The notes under the pieces: generated by a model
The model's database searches: none
Told to the model about the DNA's origin: nothing
What the model saw: the letters and a program-made list of their open reading frames with translations, nothing else
Part shown: piece after piece, positions 21,345 through 30,662 of the stretch
Layout of the letters: each line of letters opens with the position of its first letter
Numbering within the stretch: position 1 is the first letter of the stretch
Translations under genes and position numbers: made by a program
Assembly: GCF_002135415.1 (NCBI RefSeq)
Contig: NZ_NEGJ01000002.1
Span: 186,001 to 250,000 of the forward strand
Source: Acinetobacter sp. ANC 3832
GTDB taxonomy: Bacteria; Pseudomonadota; Gammaproteobacteria; Pseudomonadales; Moraxellaceae
Length of the DNA: 64,000 nucleotides
Direction of reading: 5' to 3'

Positions 21345-22750
21345 TAAAATTTCTCCATCAAATCAGCCATCAACGTTTCCATATGGGTATAACGAGAACC
21401 TTTAAACAGGAAACTCATGGACTGGGGTTGATGTGTTTCGACCAAACTCATTAAAAAAGGAAGTGCTTGGGCTTGTGTTAAAAAAGCCTGCATTTTTTTA
21501 CCATATTGAGTACTACGCGCACCTTCTAACGCAGCAGGCGCAAACTCACCAACTGCAACAACAAAATGTACACCCTGAGCAACTAAATCACGCCCTAGCA
21601 TATAATGTTGTTGTGCGGCTGATGCACCAAGTTCACCAATATCACCCATCACCAAGACTTTAATGCCTTGCTGTTGCGCTAATACTTCAGCTGCGGCGCG
21701 CATCGATGTTGGATTGGCATTATAAGTATCATCAATAAATAAATGATTCGCTTTGTTGATGAAATTCAATCGACCTTTGGCACCTTGTGCCGTCTCAAGT
21801 CCGATGACAATATCATTCAGTGAAATACCAATGGCGAGTGCAAAAGCTGTTGCTGCCTCAGCATTATGCACATTATGTAGACCTGCAAATGGCAACTGGA
21901 TCTGAACATTACCTGTGGGTGTATTCATGATAAAGTTTGCAGACTGTGCCAATAATTCAATTTCAGTTGCAAAAACATTACCACCAACACCAAAGCTTAA
22001 TGTTTTTTTAGTTTGAATGGCTTGACGTATTGCATCAACAAAATCATCTTCAGCAGGGACAATTGAAATACCTGCTGGATTAATATGTGCATAAATTTCA
22101 GATTTCGCACGGCAAATACCTTCACGCCCACCAAATTCACCTAAATGTGCAGTTCCAATATTAAGAATACCTGCAACATGTGGTTGCACTAAGTTTGAAG
22201 TGTAATCAATTTCACCTTGATGACTTGCACCAAGCTCCATGACTGCATATTGATGTTCAGCACGTAACTCAAGCAACATCATCGGCACACCTAAATCATT
22301 ATTTAGATTGCCACGCGTAATGAGCGTTGGTGCCAAACGTGAAAGAATACTACCCAACATTTCTTTGGTTGTGGTTTTACCACTACTGCCTGTAAGTGCA
22401 ATCACTTTTAAGTGTGGATGCTGTGCACGACGATAAGCACCTAAATACCCCAATGCCAAACGTGTATCTTTCACCACCAGCTGATGAATATTGATATCAA
22501 CAGGATGGCTCACGATTGCGATTTGGCAACCATTGTCCACAACCTGTTGAATAAAATCATGTGCATCGAAACGTTCACCCTTGAGTGCTAAAAATGCATC
22601 ACCAGATTCCGCATGACGGGAGTCTGTCAAAATACGCTTAATATCACCTTGTGGTGCATGATCTAAATACCAATAACCTTGAGTCGCTTCAGCGAGTTGT
22701 TCTGCTGACCATGGCTCCAAAGGCAAAGTACTGGTGGTCGAGGTGTGCAT
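21344..22750 (-). CDS. murF: UDP-MurNAc-tripeptide-D-alanyl-D-alanine ligase
   Basis: A 468-residue Mur ligase that adds D-Ala-D-Ala to the UDP-MurNAc-tripeptide. The ATP-binding loop [11 protein letters not shown] (around 119-129) and the [11 protein letters not shown] motif (around 335-345) identify MurF. It is 9 bp downstream of murE and overlaps mraY by one base, so expression is coupled in a single operon. Confidence 0.97.
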   Translation of the reverse strand: MHTSTTSTLPLEPWSAEQLAEATQGYWYLDHAPQGDIKRILTDSRHAESGDAFLALKGERFDAHDFIQQVVDNGCQIAIVSHPVDINIHQLVVKDTRLALGYLGAYRRAQHPHLKVIALTGSSGKTTTKEMLGSILSRLAPTLITRGNLNNDLGVPMMLLELRAEHQYAVMELGASHQGEIDYTSNLVQPHVAGILNIGTAHLGEFGGREGICRAKSEIYAHINPAGISIVPAEDDFVDAIRQAIQTKKTLSFGVGGNVFATEIELLAQSANFIMNTPTGNVQIQLPFAGLHNVHNAEAATAFALAIGISLNDIVIGLETAQGAKGRLNFINKANHLFIDDTYNANPTSMRAAAEVLAQQQGIKVLVMGDIGELGASAAQQHYMLGRDLVAQGVHFVVAVGEFAPAALEGARSTQYGKKMQAFLTQAQALPFLMSLVETHQPQSMSFLFKGSRYTHMETLMADLMEKF

Positions 22751-22759
22751 TTCTTCTTC

Positions 22760-24256
22760 CTACTGAGCTGGATAAGCTGAATCAGGTTGATGATGTTGCG
22801 CATCAATAGCGGATTGCACTTCAACAACATCATCAAACCAATGGCGTACACCATCAATTTCCTGATAGTTCTCATGCCCTTTTCCAGCAATGACAACAAT
22901 ATCACCCGATTGAGCATGCTTTACTGCATATTTAATCGCTTCACGGCGATCGTGAATTTCATGTACATCATGTTGACTAAAATCCATATCTCGCTTCATA
23001 TCCGCAAAAATTTGTTCTGGATTTTCTGTCCGTGGGTTATCTGAAGTAATGATGATAGGGTTGGCTTGCTCTAAAGCAGCTTGCGTCATCAGTGGACGTT
23101 TACCACGATCACGATCACCACCACAGCCAAAGACAGCCCATAATTGATTTTCAACATGACGCTTTAAGGTTTTTAACACTTGTGTCAAAGCATCTGGTGT
23201 ATGTGCATAATCCACGATAAACAGACGATCTTGATCACGAATCACTTGCATACGTCCCGGTGCACCTTGTAACTGAGGTACAGTCGCAATTAACTTAGAC
23301 AATTCAAAACCTGCTTGCTCTGCAACAATTAAACTGACTACTAAATTTTCTATATTAAAATGCCCAAGCAGCGGACTGTGAATCTTGAACTCGCCTGTTA
23401 TTGTTTTAAGCTGGAAGGTTGCACCATTCAAACTATATTGAATATCAAAAACTTGATAATCTGCAGTTTGACTGGTCGAATACCTGAGTACTTTTGGATG
23501 GGATGGATTAGCATTTGCTGCATCCAACATGATCTGTGCGTGTTCATCATCAATATTAATGACCGCTACTTTTAAATTTGGAAATTTAAATAAACGTGAT
23601 TTTGCTTCTGCATAAGCTTCAAGCGTACCGTGATAATCCAAATGGTCACGACTTAAATTACTATATGCTGCAATTTCAATCTCACAACCGTTTAAACGAC
23701 CTTGCTCCAAACCATGCGAACTTGCTTCAAGCGAAGTAAATTCAGCACCTTGCTTGGCAAAGTTATGCAGTAAATTTTGTAAATGTAATGCATCTAATGT
23801 GGTGTGTGTAGATGACTCTAGATTGGGTAAAATACCATTTCCTGTTGTCCCCATCACAGCGCAAGCGCGACCTTGTAAAGCAATCAATTCAGCCACTAAA
23901 CGAGAAATCGTGGTTTTACCATTGGTTCCTGTTACAGCCAAAATACGAACAGGCACGATAGGATCTGTTGCTTGTAAATATTGCTTTTGCCACGTACCCA
24001 TTAAATGACGAACGTCAGTACACACCCAATTATTCTCTAGACCTAAATCTATTTCACTGATTACAGCAAGCGCACCTTTAGATTGCGCAATTCGTGCAAA
24101 TTCCACTGCTTTTTCAGGTTGAGAATAACTTGTCAGGGCAATAAAAATTTGCCCTTGCTCAACATAACGACTATCTAAACAAAATCCATAAAAAGGTTCA
24201 GTCATCCAAACTTGCAGATTTTCGACTTTATCAATGTCTTGAAAACAAATTGTCAT
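22760..24256 (-). CDS. murE: UDP-MurNAc-L-Ala-D-Glu:meso-diaminopimelate ligase
   Basis: A 498-residue Mur ligase. The ATP-binding TGTNGKTTISR lies around residues 109-119. The DNPR motif (in ITSDNPRTENP, around 409-419) is the hallmark of enzymes that add meso-diaminopimelate rather than lysine, as expected for a Gram-negative. The start is preceded by an AGGTG site. It lies 11 bp after ftsI and 9 bp before murF. Confidence 0.97.
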   Translation of the reverse strand: MTICFQDIDKVENLQVWMTEPFYGFCLDSRYVEQGQIFIALTSYSQPEKAVEFARIAQSKGALAVISEIDLGLENNWVCTDVRHLMGTWQKQYLQATDPIVPVRILAVTGTNGKTTISRLVAELIALQGRACAVMGTTGNGILPNLESSTHTTLDALHLQNLLHNFAKQGAEFTSLEASSHGLEQGRLNGCEIEIAAYSNLSRDHLDYHGTLEAYAEAKSRLFKFPNLKVAVINIDDEHAQIMLDAANANPSHPKVLRYSTSQTADYQVFDIQYSLNGATFQLKTITGEFKIHSPLLGHFNIENLVVSLIVAEQAGFELSKLIATVPQLQGAPGRMQVIRDQDRLFIVDYAHTPDALTQVLKTLKRHVENQLWAVFGCGGDRDRGKRPLMTQAALEQANPIIITSDNPRTENPEQIFADMKRDMDFSQHDVHEIHDRREAIKYAVKHAQSGDIVVIAGKGHENYQEIDGVRHWFDDVVEVQSAIDAQHHQPDSAYPAQ

Positions 24257-24267
24257 ATTTCACCTAA

Positions 24268-26100
24268 TTATGGAGATTTTGCTGTTTCAAGCGGTTTATC
24301 TAAAGGCACATTCATTAAACGTAAAGATTCTTGCATAATTTTGGCAAATACTGGCGCAGCCACCAAACCACCGTAATATTGCCCACGAGGGTTTTCTACC
24401 ACTACAATAATCGCTAAACGCGGATCACTGATCGGTGCAACACCTGCAAATAATGCACGATATTCTGTATTTGAATAACCTTTGTGGTCTGGACGTAATT
24501 TATGTGCTGTACCTGTTTTACCACCGACACGATAGCCTGCAATATTGGCTTGTTTCGCAGTACCACCTGGCATGGTCACTTGCTCAAGCATCAATAAAAC
24601 TTCATCCGCGATTTTAGGCTCTAAAACTTGTTCACCTTTTGCCTGGCCATCTAATTTATATAAACTAAGAGGATTTTTCACACCGTGATTTGCCAACATG
24701 GCATAGCCCTGTGCCAACTGCAAAATGGTTGCATTTAGACCATAACCATATGCCATGGTTCCAATTTGCGCTGAATTCAGACGATCTGTTGGTGCAATCA
24801 ATCCACCACTTTCACCAGGGAATTTAACAGCTGAACGTTGACCAAATCCAACACGTTTGAAAAATGCGGGCAATGTATCTTTAGGCAACGATAAGGCAAT
24901 TTTTGCTGAACCCACATTCGAGGATTTAATAATCACGCCTGTCACTGTGAGCGCACCATAGTTATGGGTATCACGAATGGTATGCCGACCTAATAACATA
25001 GAACCAGGAGAGGTATTCACAATAGAGGTCGGACTATATTTACCTGTTTCCAAAGCAGCAGAGATCGTAAATGGCTTCATGGTTGAACCTGGTTCAAACA
25101 TATCAATCGCACCACGGTTACGCATCGCATCTTTATTATGCAAACCATCTTTATCATTCGGATTATAAGAAGGCCAACTGCTCAGTGCCAAAATCTCACC
25201 TGTTTTCACATCAACTGCAATAGCTGATGCTGAACGTGCATTATTTGCGACACCAACAGCCGTTAATTCGCGATACATAATATATTGTAAACGTGAATCG
25301 ATACTCAGCGTGATGTTTTCACCTGACTCAACTTCTTTAACCACTTCAGGTGTTTTAACCCGATTCCCATGTTTATCACGAGAAATTTTTTGCTCGCCAT
25401 CTTTCCCAGCTAAACGTGCATTTAACTGCATCTCTAAGCCTTCAATCCCCATGCCTTCACTATTGGTTAAACCAATAATTTGAGCATTGGGTTGTGGCTG
25501 AGGATAGTAGCGTTTATAGGTTTTTTCAGCGTATACCCCTGCAAAATTGCGCTTCACAATCAGGTCAGACTGAGGCGGTGGTACTTCTTTTTTCAACACC
25601 AAATAACGAGAACGTGGGCGATCATTGAGCTTTTTCTTTAAATCAGCACGATCAATGCCCACAGCATCAGCTAATTCATCTAAATTTAGATTTTTATTCG
25701 GCAATTGGCGTTTTAATTTACGGCTATTTGGTTCTTTTTTCAGTGCATCTGTAACGTTATTAAACTCTTCCAAAGTCTCAAAATACTCTCTTGGATCAAT
25801 CACTACCTTCATAATCGGTGTGCTAATTGCCAAAGGTACACCATGACGATCATTAATTACGCCACGCATTGCCCTAAGTTTTTCGGTTCTTAAAATATTG
25901 GCATTGGCTTTATTTTGCAGAAAATCTTTATTAATCACTTGTACATAAAATGCGCGCCCAACAAGTAAAATAAAGCACAGCAATACTGCACCCCACATTA
26001 AGTAAAAACGCCACATTTCGACAGCAACCGTAGATTTCTCTGTAATAGACTGCTGTTTTTTCTGCGGTTGTCGTGTTTGTTTGATCTGCTTATCTGCCAT
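24268..26100 (-). CDS. ftsI: division-specific peptidoglycan transpeptidase (PBP3)
   Basis: 610 residues from the ATG at 26098-26100. This start leaves 10 bp after the ftsL stop and gives the expected short basic cytoplasmic tail; the longer reading frame overlaps ftsL. A transmembrane anchor at about 32-52 precedes the pedestal domain and a transpeptidase with SxxK at Ser339-Lys342 (PGSTMKP), SxN at Ser393-Asn395 and KTG from Lys528. It cross-links septal peptidoglycan with FtsW and is a beta-lactam target. A charged insert around 105-155 lies in the pedestal. Confidence 0.96.
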   Translation of the reverse strand: MADKQIKQTRQPQKKQQSITEKSTVAVEMWRFYLMWGAVLLCFILLVGRAFYVQVINKDFLQNKANANILRTEKLRAMRGVINDRHGVPLAISTPIMKVVIDPREYFETLEEFNNVTDALKKEPNSRKLKRQLPNKNLNLDELADAVGIDRADLKKKLNDRPRSRYLVLKKEVPPPQSDLIVKRNFAGVYAEKTYKRYYPQPQPNAQIIGLTNSEGMGIEGLEMQLNARLAGKDGEQKISRDKHGNRVKTPEVVKEVESGENITLSIDSRLQYIMYRELTAVGVANNARSASAIAVDVKTGEILALSSWPSYNPNDKDGLHNKDAMRNRGAIDMFEPGSTMKPFTISAALETGKYSPTSIVNTSPGSMLLGRHTIRDTHNYGALTVTGVIIKSSNVGSAKIALSLPKDTLPAFFKRVGFGQRSAVKFPGESGGLIAPTDRLNSAQIGTMAYGYGLNATILQLAQGYAMLANHGVKNPLSLYKLDGQAKGEQVLEPKIADEVLLMLEQVTMPGGTAKQANIAGYRVGGKTGTAHKLRPDHKGYSNTEYRALFAGVAPISDPRLAIIVVVENPRGQYYGGLVAAPVFAKIMQESLRLMNVPLDKPLETAKSP

Positions 26101-26110
26101 ACAGCATGCC

Positions 26111-26443
26111 TTATTTCTTTTGCTCTGGTTCAGTTGGTAATGAAATGACAACCGTTTGTGCCGCTGGTGGTGAATACATTCTTAATTGCGTCACTGCACG
26201 TGTACCAATTTGTGCAGTTGCACCAAAAGTTTGTTGCTCAATTAGCAATCGCCCCCATTCAGCATTGATATCTTCACGTTCACGCATATAAGAGTTGAGA
26301 TCACGAAAATCGTGACGATATGCAAAAACTTGAAGTACAACCATGAAAGCACTGACGAGAACCAGGGTCACCAATAGCCCATATACAATGACTTTTTTGA
26401 CAACTAACTTATCACTCTTAGCTTCTATAATTTCTTCTTTCAT
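26111..26443 (-). CDS. ftsL: cell division protein FtsL
   Basis: A 110-residue bitopic protein: cytoplasmic tail, one transmembrane helix (about 21-42) and a periplasmic coiled coil (about 45-80). FtsL joins FtsB and FtsQ in the divisome and activates FtsWI. Assignment rests on size, topology and its place between rsmH and ftsI. It overlaps the rsmH stop by 4 nt (ATGA). Confidence 0.92.
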   Translation of the reverse strand: MKEEIIEAKSDKLVVKKVIVYGLLVTLVLVSAFMVVLQVFAYRHDFRDLNSYMREREDINAEWGRLLIEQQTFGATAQIGTRAVTQLRMYSPPAAQTVVISLPTEPEQKK

Positions 26444-27366
26444 TCTGCGCCTTTAGGTTCTAAGCGTTCTGCTACCCGCAACCATGCACTCCGTGAACGA
26501 GGGTTTTCTTTCACTTCTGCTTCACTGGCACGAATCCGATCAACTTTTTTTAATCGACGTGTATCTTCTCGCTCTTGGGGCATACCCCAGCCCGTATCTT
26601 CGGCTAATGTCGATTCTTTTTGGATAAATTGTTTAATAATGCGATCTTCAAGTGAATGAAAGCTTATTACTGCCAAACGCGCATTTGATTTTAGCAAATC
26701 TAAAGCTTGAGGTAAAAATGTATGTACATCCTCAAGTTCTTTATTAATTTCAATACGAATCGCTTGGAAGGTTCGTGTTGCTGCATGTTTATTTTTTTCC
26801 CATTTTGGATGGGCAACTTTCACAATTTCAGCAAGCTGAGCAGTGGTCTCAATATAACCTGCATTCTTCACCGCTTTAGCAATACGACGGCTATAGCGCT
26901 CTTCACCATATTGATAAATAATATTGGCTAAATGTTCTTCACTGACATCTACCAACCACTGTGCAGCTGTCTGTCCTTGTGAATTATCCATTCGCATATC
27001 TAAAGGGCCATCTTTCATAAAACTAAAGCCACGTTCTGCCTGATCCAGTTGCGGTGAAGACACCCCTAAATCTGCCATAATCCCATCAACTTCATAAATA
27101 CCCAGTTGATTCATTTCTTGTTTTAAATCTGCAAAACTGGCATGAATAATTTTGAATCGTGAATCTTCTTGTTCTAATTCAGTTGCAACAGCTAAGGCTT
27201 GGGGATCTTTATCAAAAGCATATACACGCGCATTGGCATCTAATTTTGATAACAGTAATCGTGTGTGTCCACCACGGCCAAACGTCCCATCGATGTAAAT
27301 TCCTGTATCGCGATCTGCAAGTAAAGCTTCAACAGTTTCATGTAGTAATACAGAAATATGAGACAT
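26440..27366 (-). CDS. rsmH: 16S rRNA (cytosine1402-N4)-methyltransferase
   Basis: A 308-residue SAM-dependent methyltransferase (older name mraW) that methylates C1402 of 16S rRNA. The signature HISVLLHETVEAL (residues 3-15), SAM motif GTFGRGGHTRLLL (around 28-40) and the FHSLEDRIIKQF stretch (around 236-247) are clear. First gene of the reduced dcw operon; there is no mraZ in the 213 bp upstream. The ribosome site is weak. Confidence 0.97.
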   Translation of the reverse strand: MSHISVLLHETVEALLADRDTGIYIDGTFGRGGHTRLLLSKLDANARVYAFDKDPQALAVATELEQEDSRFKIIHASFADLKQEMNQLGIYEVDGIMADLGVSSPQLDQAERGFSFMKDGPLDMRMDNSQGQTAAQWLVDVSEEHLANIIYQYGEERYSRRIAKAVKNAGYIETTAQLAEIVKVAHPKWEKNKHAATRTFQAIRIEINKELEDVHTFLPQALDLLKSNARLAVISFHSLEDRIIKQFIQKESTLAEDTGWGMPQEREDTRRLKKVDRIRASEAEVKENPRSRSAWLRVAERLEPKGAE

Positions 27367-27496
27367 AAGTTAGGATTCAATTCATTCAAAAAATGTAACT
27401 GCACATTATTACCTTCTTTTGTCAAAGCTCCAAACGACTTTTTGTAGGGAAATATTACTTTTTATAGAGAAAACCATTTTATATTCTCTCACACAT

Positions 27497-27526
27497 AAAA
27501 AAGCCCCTGTAACAGAGGCTTTTTTT
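27497..27526 (-). terminator. terminator downstream of the sulfate-binding protein gene
   Basis: A 13-bp stem with one mismatch around a short loop and T-runs on both strands, about 55 bp after the stop of the gene at 27580. It isolates that gene from rsmH. Confidence 0.8.
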
Positions 27527-27579
27527 AAACAATTGCTATTTTGGATAAGACTTTAAATCAGAAATATATTCAAATTGAA

Positions 27580-28596
27580 TTATCGTTTATCACTATAAAT
27601 TTGATCAAACATACCACCATTCACAAAATGGGTTTGCTGTGCCTTAGGCCAACCACCAAAAACTTCATCAATCGTGAATGTTTTTAGTTCTGGAAATTGT
27701 ACAGAATATTTTGCAAGCACTTTTTCATTGCGTGGACGATAGAAATGTTTTGCTGCCATTTCTTGCCCTAATGGAGAATATAGATAGTTGATATAACCTG
27801 TTGCTAACCATTTATTCCCATTCTTTTCAACAGTGCGATCAACAATGGCAACTGAAGGCTCAGTCAAAATAGACATCGATGGATAAACAATATCAAATTT
27901 ATCACCCAAAGTTTTTTTGCTAATAAGTGCTTCATTTTCCCATGTTAATAACACATCACCAATGCCACGTTCTGCGAATGTTGTCATAGAAGCACGTGCC
28001 GCAGGATCCATCACTTTAACGTTATGGTACATTTTAGACACGAAATCACGGGCTTTGGCATCATTACCACCGGGTTGTTTTAATGCATAACCCCAAGCTG
28101 AAAGATAAATCCAACGCGGTAATCCACCTGTTTTTGGATTTGGCGTAATAATTTGCACGTCTGGTTTAGTTAAATCGGTCCAATCCTTAATGCCTTTTGG
28201 ATTTCCTTTACGTACCATAAAAACAATTGTAGACGTATAAGGTGCCGAGTTATAAGGAAACTCTTTTTGCCAGCCCGGCTGAATTTGACCAGATTTCACA
28301 ATTTCTTCAATATCATTGGCCAATGCAAGGGTAACCACATCACCTTTTAAACCATCAACAACCGCACGTGCCTGCTTACCAGAACCACCATGTGATTGTT
28401 TAAAGTTTACTTTATTGCCTGTGCGACTTAACCAATACGCACCAAAAGACTTATTAAAATCATCGTAAAATTCACGTGTAGCATCATAAGAAACATTTAA
28501 GAAGTCACGCTCTGCAGCTTGAACAGATGTTGCCGTGAAGGTCACACTTGAAAGCAGCAATACTACACTTAATAAGCCTTTAAATTTATTTTTCAT
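27580..28596 (-). CDS. sulfate ABC transporter substrate-binding protein (copy 1)
   Basis: A 338-residue periplasmic solute-binding protein of the Sbp/CysP family. The signal peptide (residues 1-27, ending VQAA) is followed by the family hallmarks [19 protein letters not shown] and [11 protein letters not shown], and by WENEAL and the C-terminal IDEVFGGW. It binds sulfate or thiosulfate for an ABC importer; no cysTWA transporter genes lie in this window. I took the ATG at 28594-28596, which gives a normal signal peptide; an ATG five codons upstream (28611) is possible. Close paralogue of the next gene and likely under CysB control, which is inferred from the family only. Confidence 0.9.
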   Translation of the reverse strand: MKNKFKGLLSVVLLLSSVTFTATSVQAAERDFLNVSYDATREFYDDFNKSFGAYWLSRTGNKVNFKQSHGGSGKQARAVVDGLKGDVVTLALANDIEEIVKSGQIQPGWQKEFPYNSAPYTSTIVFMVRKGNPKGIKDWTDLTKPDVQIITPNPKTGGLPRWIYLSAWGYALKQPGGNDAKARDFVSKMYHNVKVMDPAARASMTTFAERGIGDVLLTWENEALISKKTLGDKFDIVYPSMSILTEPSVAIVDRTVEKNGNKWLATGYINYLYSPLGQEMAAKHFYRPRNEKVLAKYSVQFPELKTFTIDEVFGGWPKAQQTHFVNGGMFDQIYSDKR

Positions 28597-28633
28597 TTCA
28601 GCACAAATCAATGATCTTTAATTATGATAAATA

Positions 28634-28650
28634 TATGAAATATGTTCATA
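28634..28650. promoter_or_regulatory. inverted repeat upstream of sulfate-binding protein copy 1
   Basis: TATGAA and TTCATA flank 5 nt (17 bp in all), about 40-55 bp upstream of the chosen start. Position fits a promoter-overlapping operator. The factor is unknown. Confidence 0.35.
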
Positions 28651-28827
28651 AATCGCAATTAAAAATATTTTGCGAATAAAACAGAAAAATAAAGATAAGT
28701 AATTGTTTTTAAAAGTTAAAGACTTAGTGAGTTACTTATTACACTTTTATACCTTTTTATGCACCACTTATAAAGAAATAGAATAATGAATTACTCTATT
28801 TCTTCATTTATCGAATTAAGTTCTTTC

Positions 28828-29826
28828 TTACTTTTCCGATGAAATCTGATCATAAATCGCACCATTAACAAAATGTGTTTTTTGCGCTTTTGCCCAACCA
28901 CCAAACACATCATCAATAGTAAATAGCTTTATTTTGGGAAATTTTGATGCATATTTTGCGGCAACTTGAGTATTACGAGGACGAAAGTTATATTTTGCTG
29001 CCAACTCTTGACCTTGTGGCGAGTATAAATAGTTCAGATAACCTTTAGCTAAATTACGATTACCATCCTTATCTACAGTTTTATCTACAATAGCAACCGA
29101 AGGTTCTGCGAGAATAGATATAGAAGGATAGATAATTTCATATTTATCTTTTCCTAAACCTTGTGTTGCCAATAACGCTTCATTTTCCCAAGACAATAAA
29201 ACATCACCAATGCCACGTTCAGCAAATGTTGTCAGAGAACCTCGTGCACCTGAGTCGAGCACTTTGACATTCTTATACAGCTTTTTCACCAACTCGCGTG
29301 CTTTCACATCATTGCCATTGGGTTGCTTTAAAGCATAACCCCAAGCAGATAAATAAATCCAACGTGGTGCTCCCCCCGTTTTAGGATTTGGTGTAATAAT
29401 TTCAACACCTGTTTTTGTTAAATCATTCCAATCTTTAATATTTTTAGGGTTTCCTTTACGCACTAAAAAAACAATTGTTGATGTATAAGGTGCTGAATTA
29501 TTGGGAAACTCTTTTTGCCAACCTTTTTCAATTAAACCGACATTGGCAATTTCATCAATATCATTTGCCAAAGCCAAAGTCACCACATCTGCTTGTAAAC
29601 CATCTACAACTGCGCGTGCCTGCTTGCCAGAACCACCATGTGATTGCTTAAAATCAACCTCTTGACCTGTTCTTTTTTTCCAGTATGTTGCGAAATTTTG
29701 ATTATATTCTTGATAAAACTCACGTGTCGGATCATAAGAAACATTTAAAAATTCTTTTGCAGCATAACTGCTTGTATTTCCCAGCCCCACTAAACCCAAC
29801 AAGCTTACAAAAATGATTTTTTTCAT
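28828..29826 (-). CDS. sulfate ABC transporter substrate-binding protein (copy 2)
   Basis: A 332-residue paralogue of copy 1, with a signal peptide of about 22 residues (ending SYAA) and the same hallmarks: [63 protein letters not shown] and IDDVFGGW. The N-terminal YDPTRE form is the one seen in E. coli Sbp. There are 230 bp between the two genes, with no clear terminator, but each may have its own promoter. Whether the copies differ in ligand (sulfate, thiosulfate) cannot be told here. Confidence 0.9.
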   Translation of the reverse strand: MKKIIFVSLLGLVGLGNTSSYAAKEFLNVSYDPTREFYQEYNQNFATYWKKRTGQEVDFKQSHGGSGKQARAVVDGLQADVVTLALANDIDEIANVGLIEKGWQKEFPNNSAPYTSTIVFLVRKGNPKNIKDWNDLTKTGVEIITPNPKTGGAPRWIYLSAWGYALKQPNGNDVKARELVKKLYKNVKVLDSGARGSLTTFAERGIGDVLLSWENEALLATQGLGKDKYEIIYPSISILAEPSVAIVDKTVDKDGNRNLAKGYLNYLYSPQGQELAAKYNFRPRNTQVAAKYASKFPKIKLFTIDDVFGGWAKAQKTHFVNGAIYDQISSEK

Positions 29827-29961
29827 TGTCTTTCACTATTTTTAAGATTTGTAAGCACTATATTTTTATTTTTCAATTTGAACAATCATCTGGTTATATC
29901 AATAAATTCAACAATAATTCTTTTTTTAGATATCTTAAAACTTGCTTTCTTTAGTTAAATA

Positions 29962-29980
29962 AATGAGAATAAATCTCATT
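29962..29980. promoter_or_regulatory. Fur-like palindrome
   Basis: AATGAGAATAAATCTCATT is a perfect 7-5-7 inverted repeat. Its core TGAGAATAAATCTCA agrees with the Fur core TGATAATNATTATCA at 11 of 14 defined positions. It lies 136 bp upstream of sulfate-binding protein copy 2 and about 230 bp upstream of the small exported protein. Fur binding is inferred from sequence likeness alone. Confidence 0.45.
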
Positions 29981-30011
29981 GTTAATCATGTATCTTTTTA
30001 GCAAACTCTTC

Positions 30012-30027
30012 ACTGTGTCTACACAGT
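30012..30027. promoter_or_regulatory. palindrome, possible operator
   Basis: ACTGTGTCTACACAGT: 7-bp complementary arms around 2 nt. It lies in the divergent intergenic region, 32 bp from the Fur-like palindrome. No factor can be assigned. Confidence 0.35.
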
Positions 30028-30211
30028 TAGCTGATATAAGAACAACATCTTCAATATGATGAATCTGCACCAATGAAAGGTGCTTTTATTCCTTGATTAT
30101 GTAAATAAATGTGACATATTTGTGGTTTTTTTTATTATTTATAGTTAATATATAGCCAAAGGTGAAAAATCCTAAGCTATAAGAACAACGATGAACATGG
30201 GGGATGTTTTA

Positions 30212-30535
30212 ATGGATACACAATTTTATAAAGTACTTGGTTTCAGTTTATTCTTATCTGTGGTTGCTCAAACAACACAAGCCGCTGCTATTAAAGATAC
30301 ACAAAAACCGATCATTTCAGCTGTCGTTACAGATAAACAAACAGCAATGGAAAAAGCTTTAACTCAAAAATCATCAATCAAAGATAAACGTGGCGATTAC
30401 ACACTTGTCAGTAATGATGATCAGCTTAAAGTTTTAACTTCAATTAAAACAGCACCCGCACAGAATTTTTTAGCTGAACAACATCAACGGTTTTCACGTT
30501 TTGTTCAAGCCTTATTCCAACCACATACCTCTTAA
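30212..30535 (+). CDS. small exported protein of unknown function
   Basis: 107 residues from the ATG at 30212, which has a GGGGGA ribosome site 7 nt upstream; the reading frame itself opens 7 codons earlier. The N-terminal signal peptide (about 1-25, ending TTQAAA) predicts export to the periplasm. The rest is short, Lys/Gln/Ala-rich and without recognisable domain or cysteine. A strong terminator follows. I do not recognise the family. Being monocistronic with a good ribosome site and a terminator argues that it is a real gene. Confidence 0.65.
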   Translation: MDTQFYKVLGFSLFLSVVAQTTQAAAIKDTQKPIISAVVTDKQTAMEKALTQKSSIKDKRGDYTLVSNDDQLKVLTSIKTAPAQNFLAEQHQRFSRFVQALFQPHTS

Positions 30536-30568
30536 TTAATAATAAAAATTCTTTTCCCCAAGAGAATT

Positions 30569-30620
30569 AAAAAGCCCAATTGTTTAATGGTGAATTAACC
30601 CTTAAGCAATTGGGCTTTTT
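30569..30620 (+). terminator. terminator with long loop
   Basis: A perfect 14-bp stem (30569-30582 with 30607-30620) around a 24-nt loop, ending in a T-run. It ends the small exported protein gene and lies just upstream of gltX. Confidence 0.75.
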
Positions 30621-30662
30621 CGTTATAATAGATTTAATCTACATTCTGAATAATATTTGATT

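Larger units (their letters stand above)
29827..30211. other. divergent intergenic region, 385 bp
   Basis: Separates sulfate-binding protein copy 2 (minus) from the small exported protein (plus). It is very AT-rich and holds two palindromes, one Fur-like (29962-29980) and one at 30012-30027. No further coding sequence is supported. Confidence 0.7.

Noticed and set aside
30012..30027. LexA-type SOS box
   Set aside because: The spacing CTGT-N6-ACAG is shorter than the CTGT-N8-ACAG of LexA sites, and Acinetobacter is known to lack a classical LexA.
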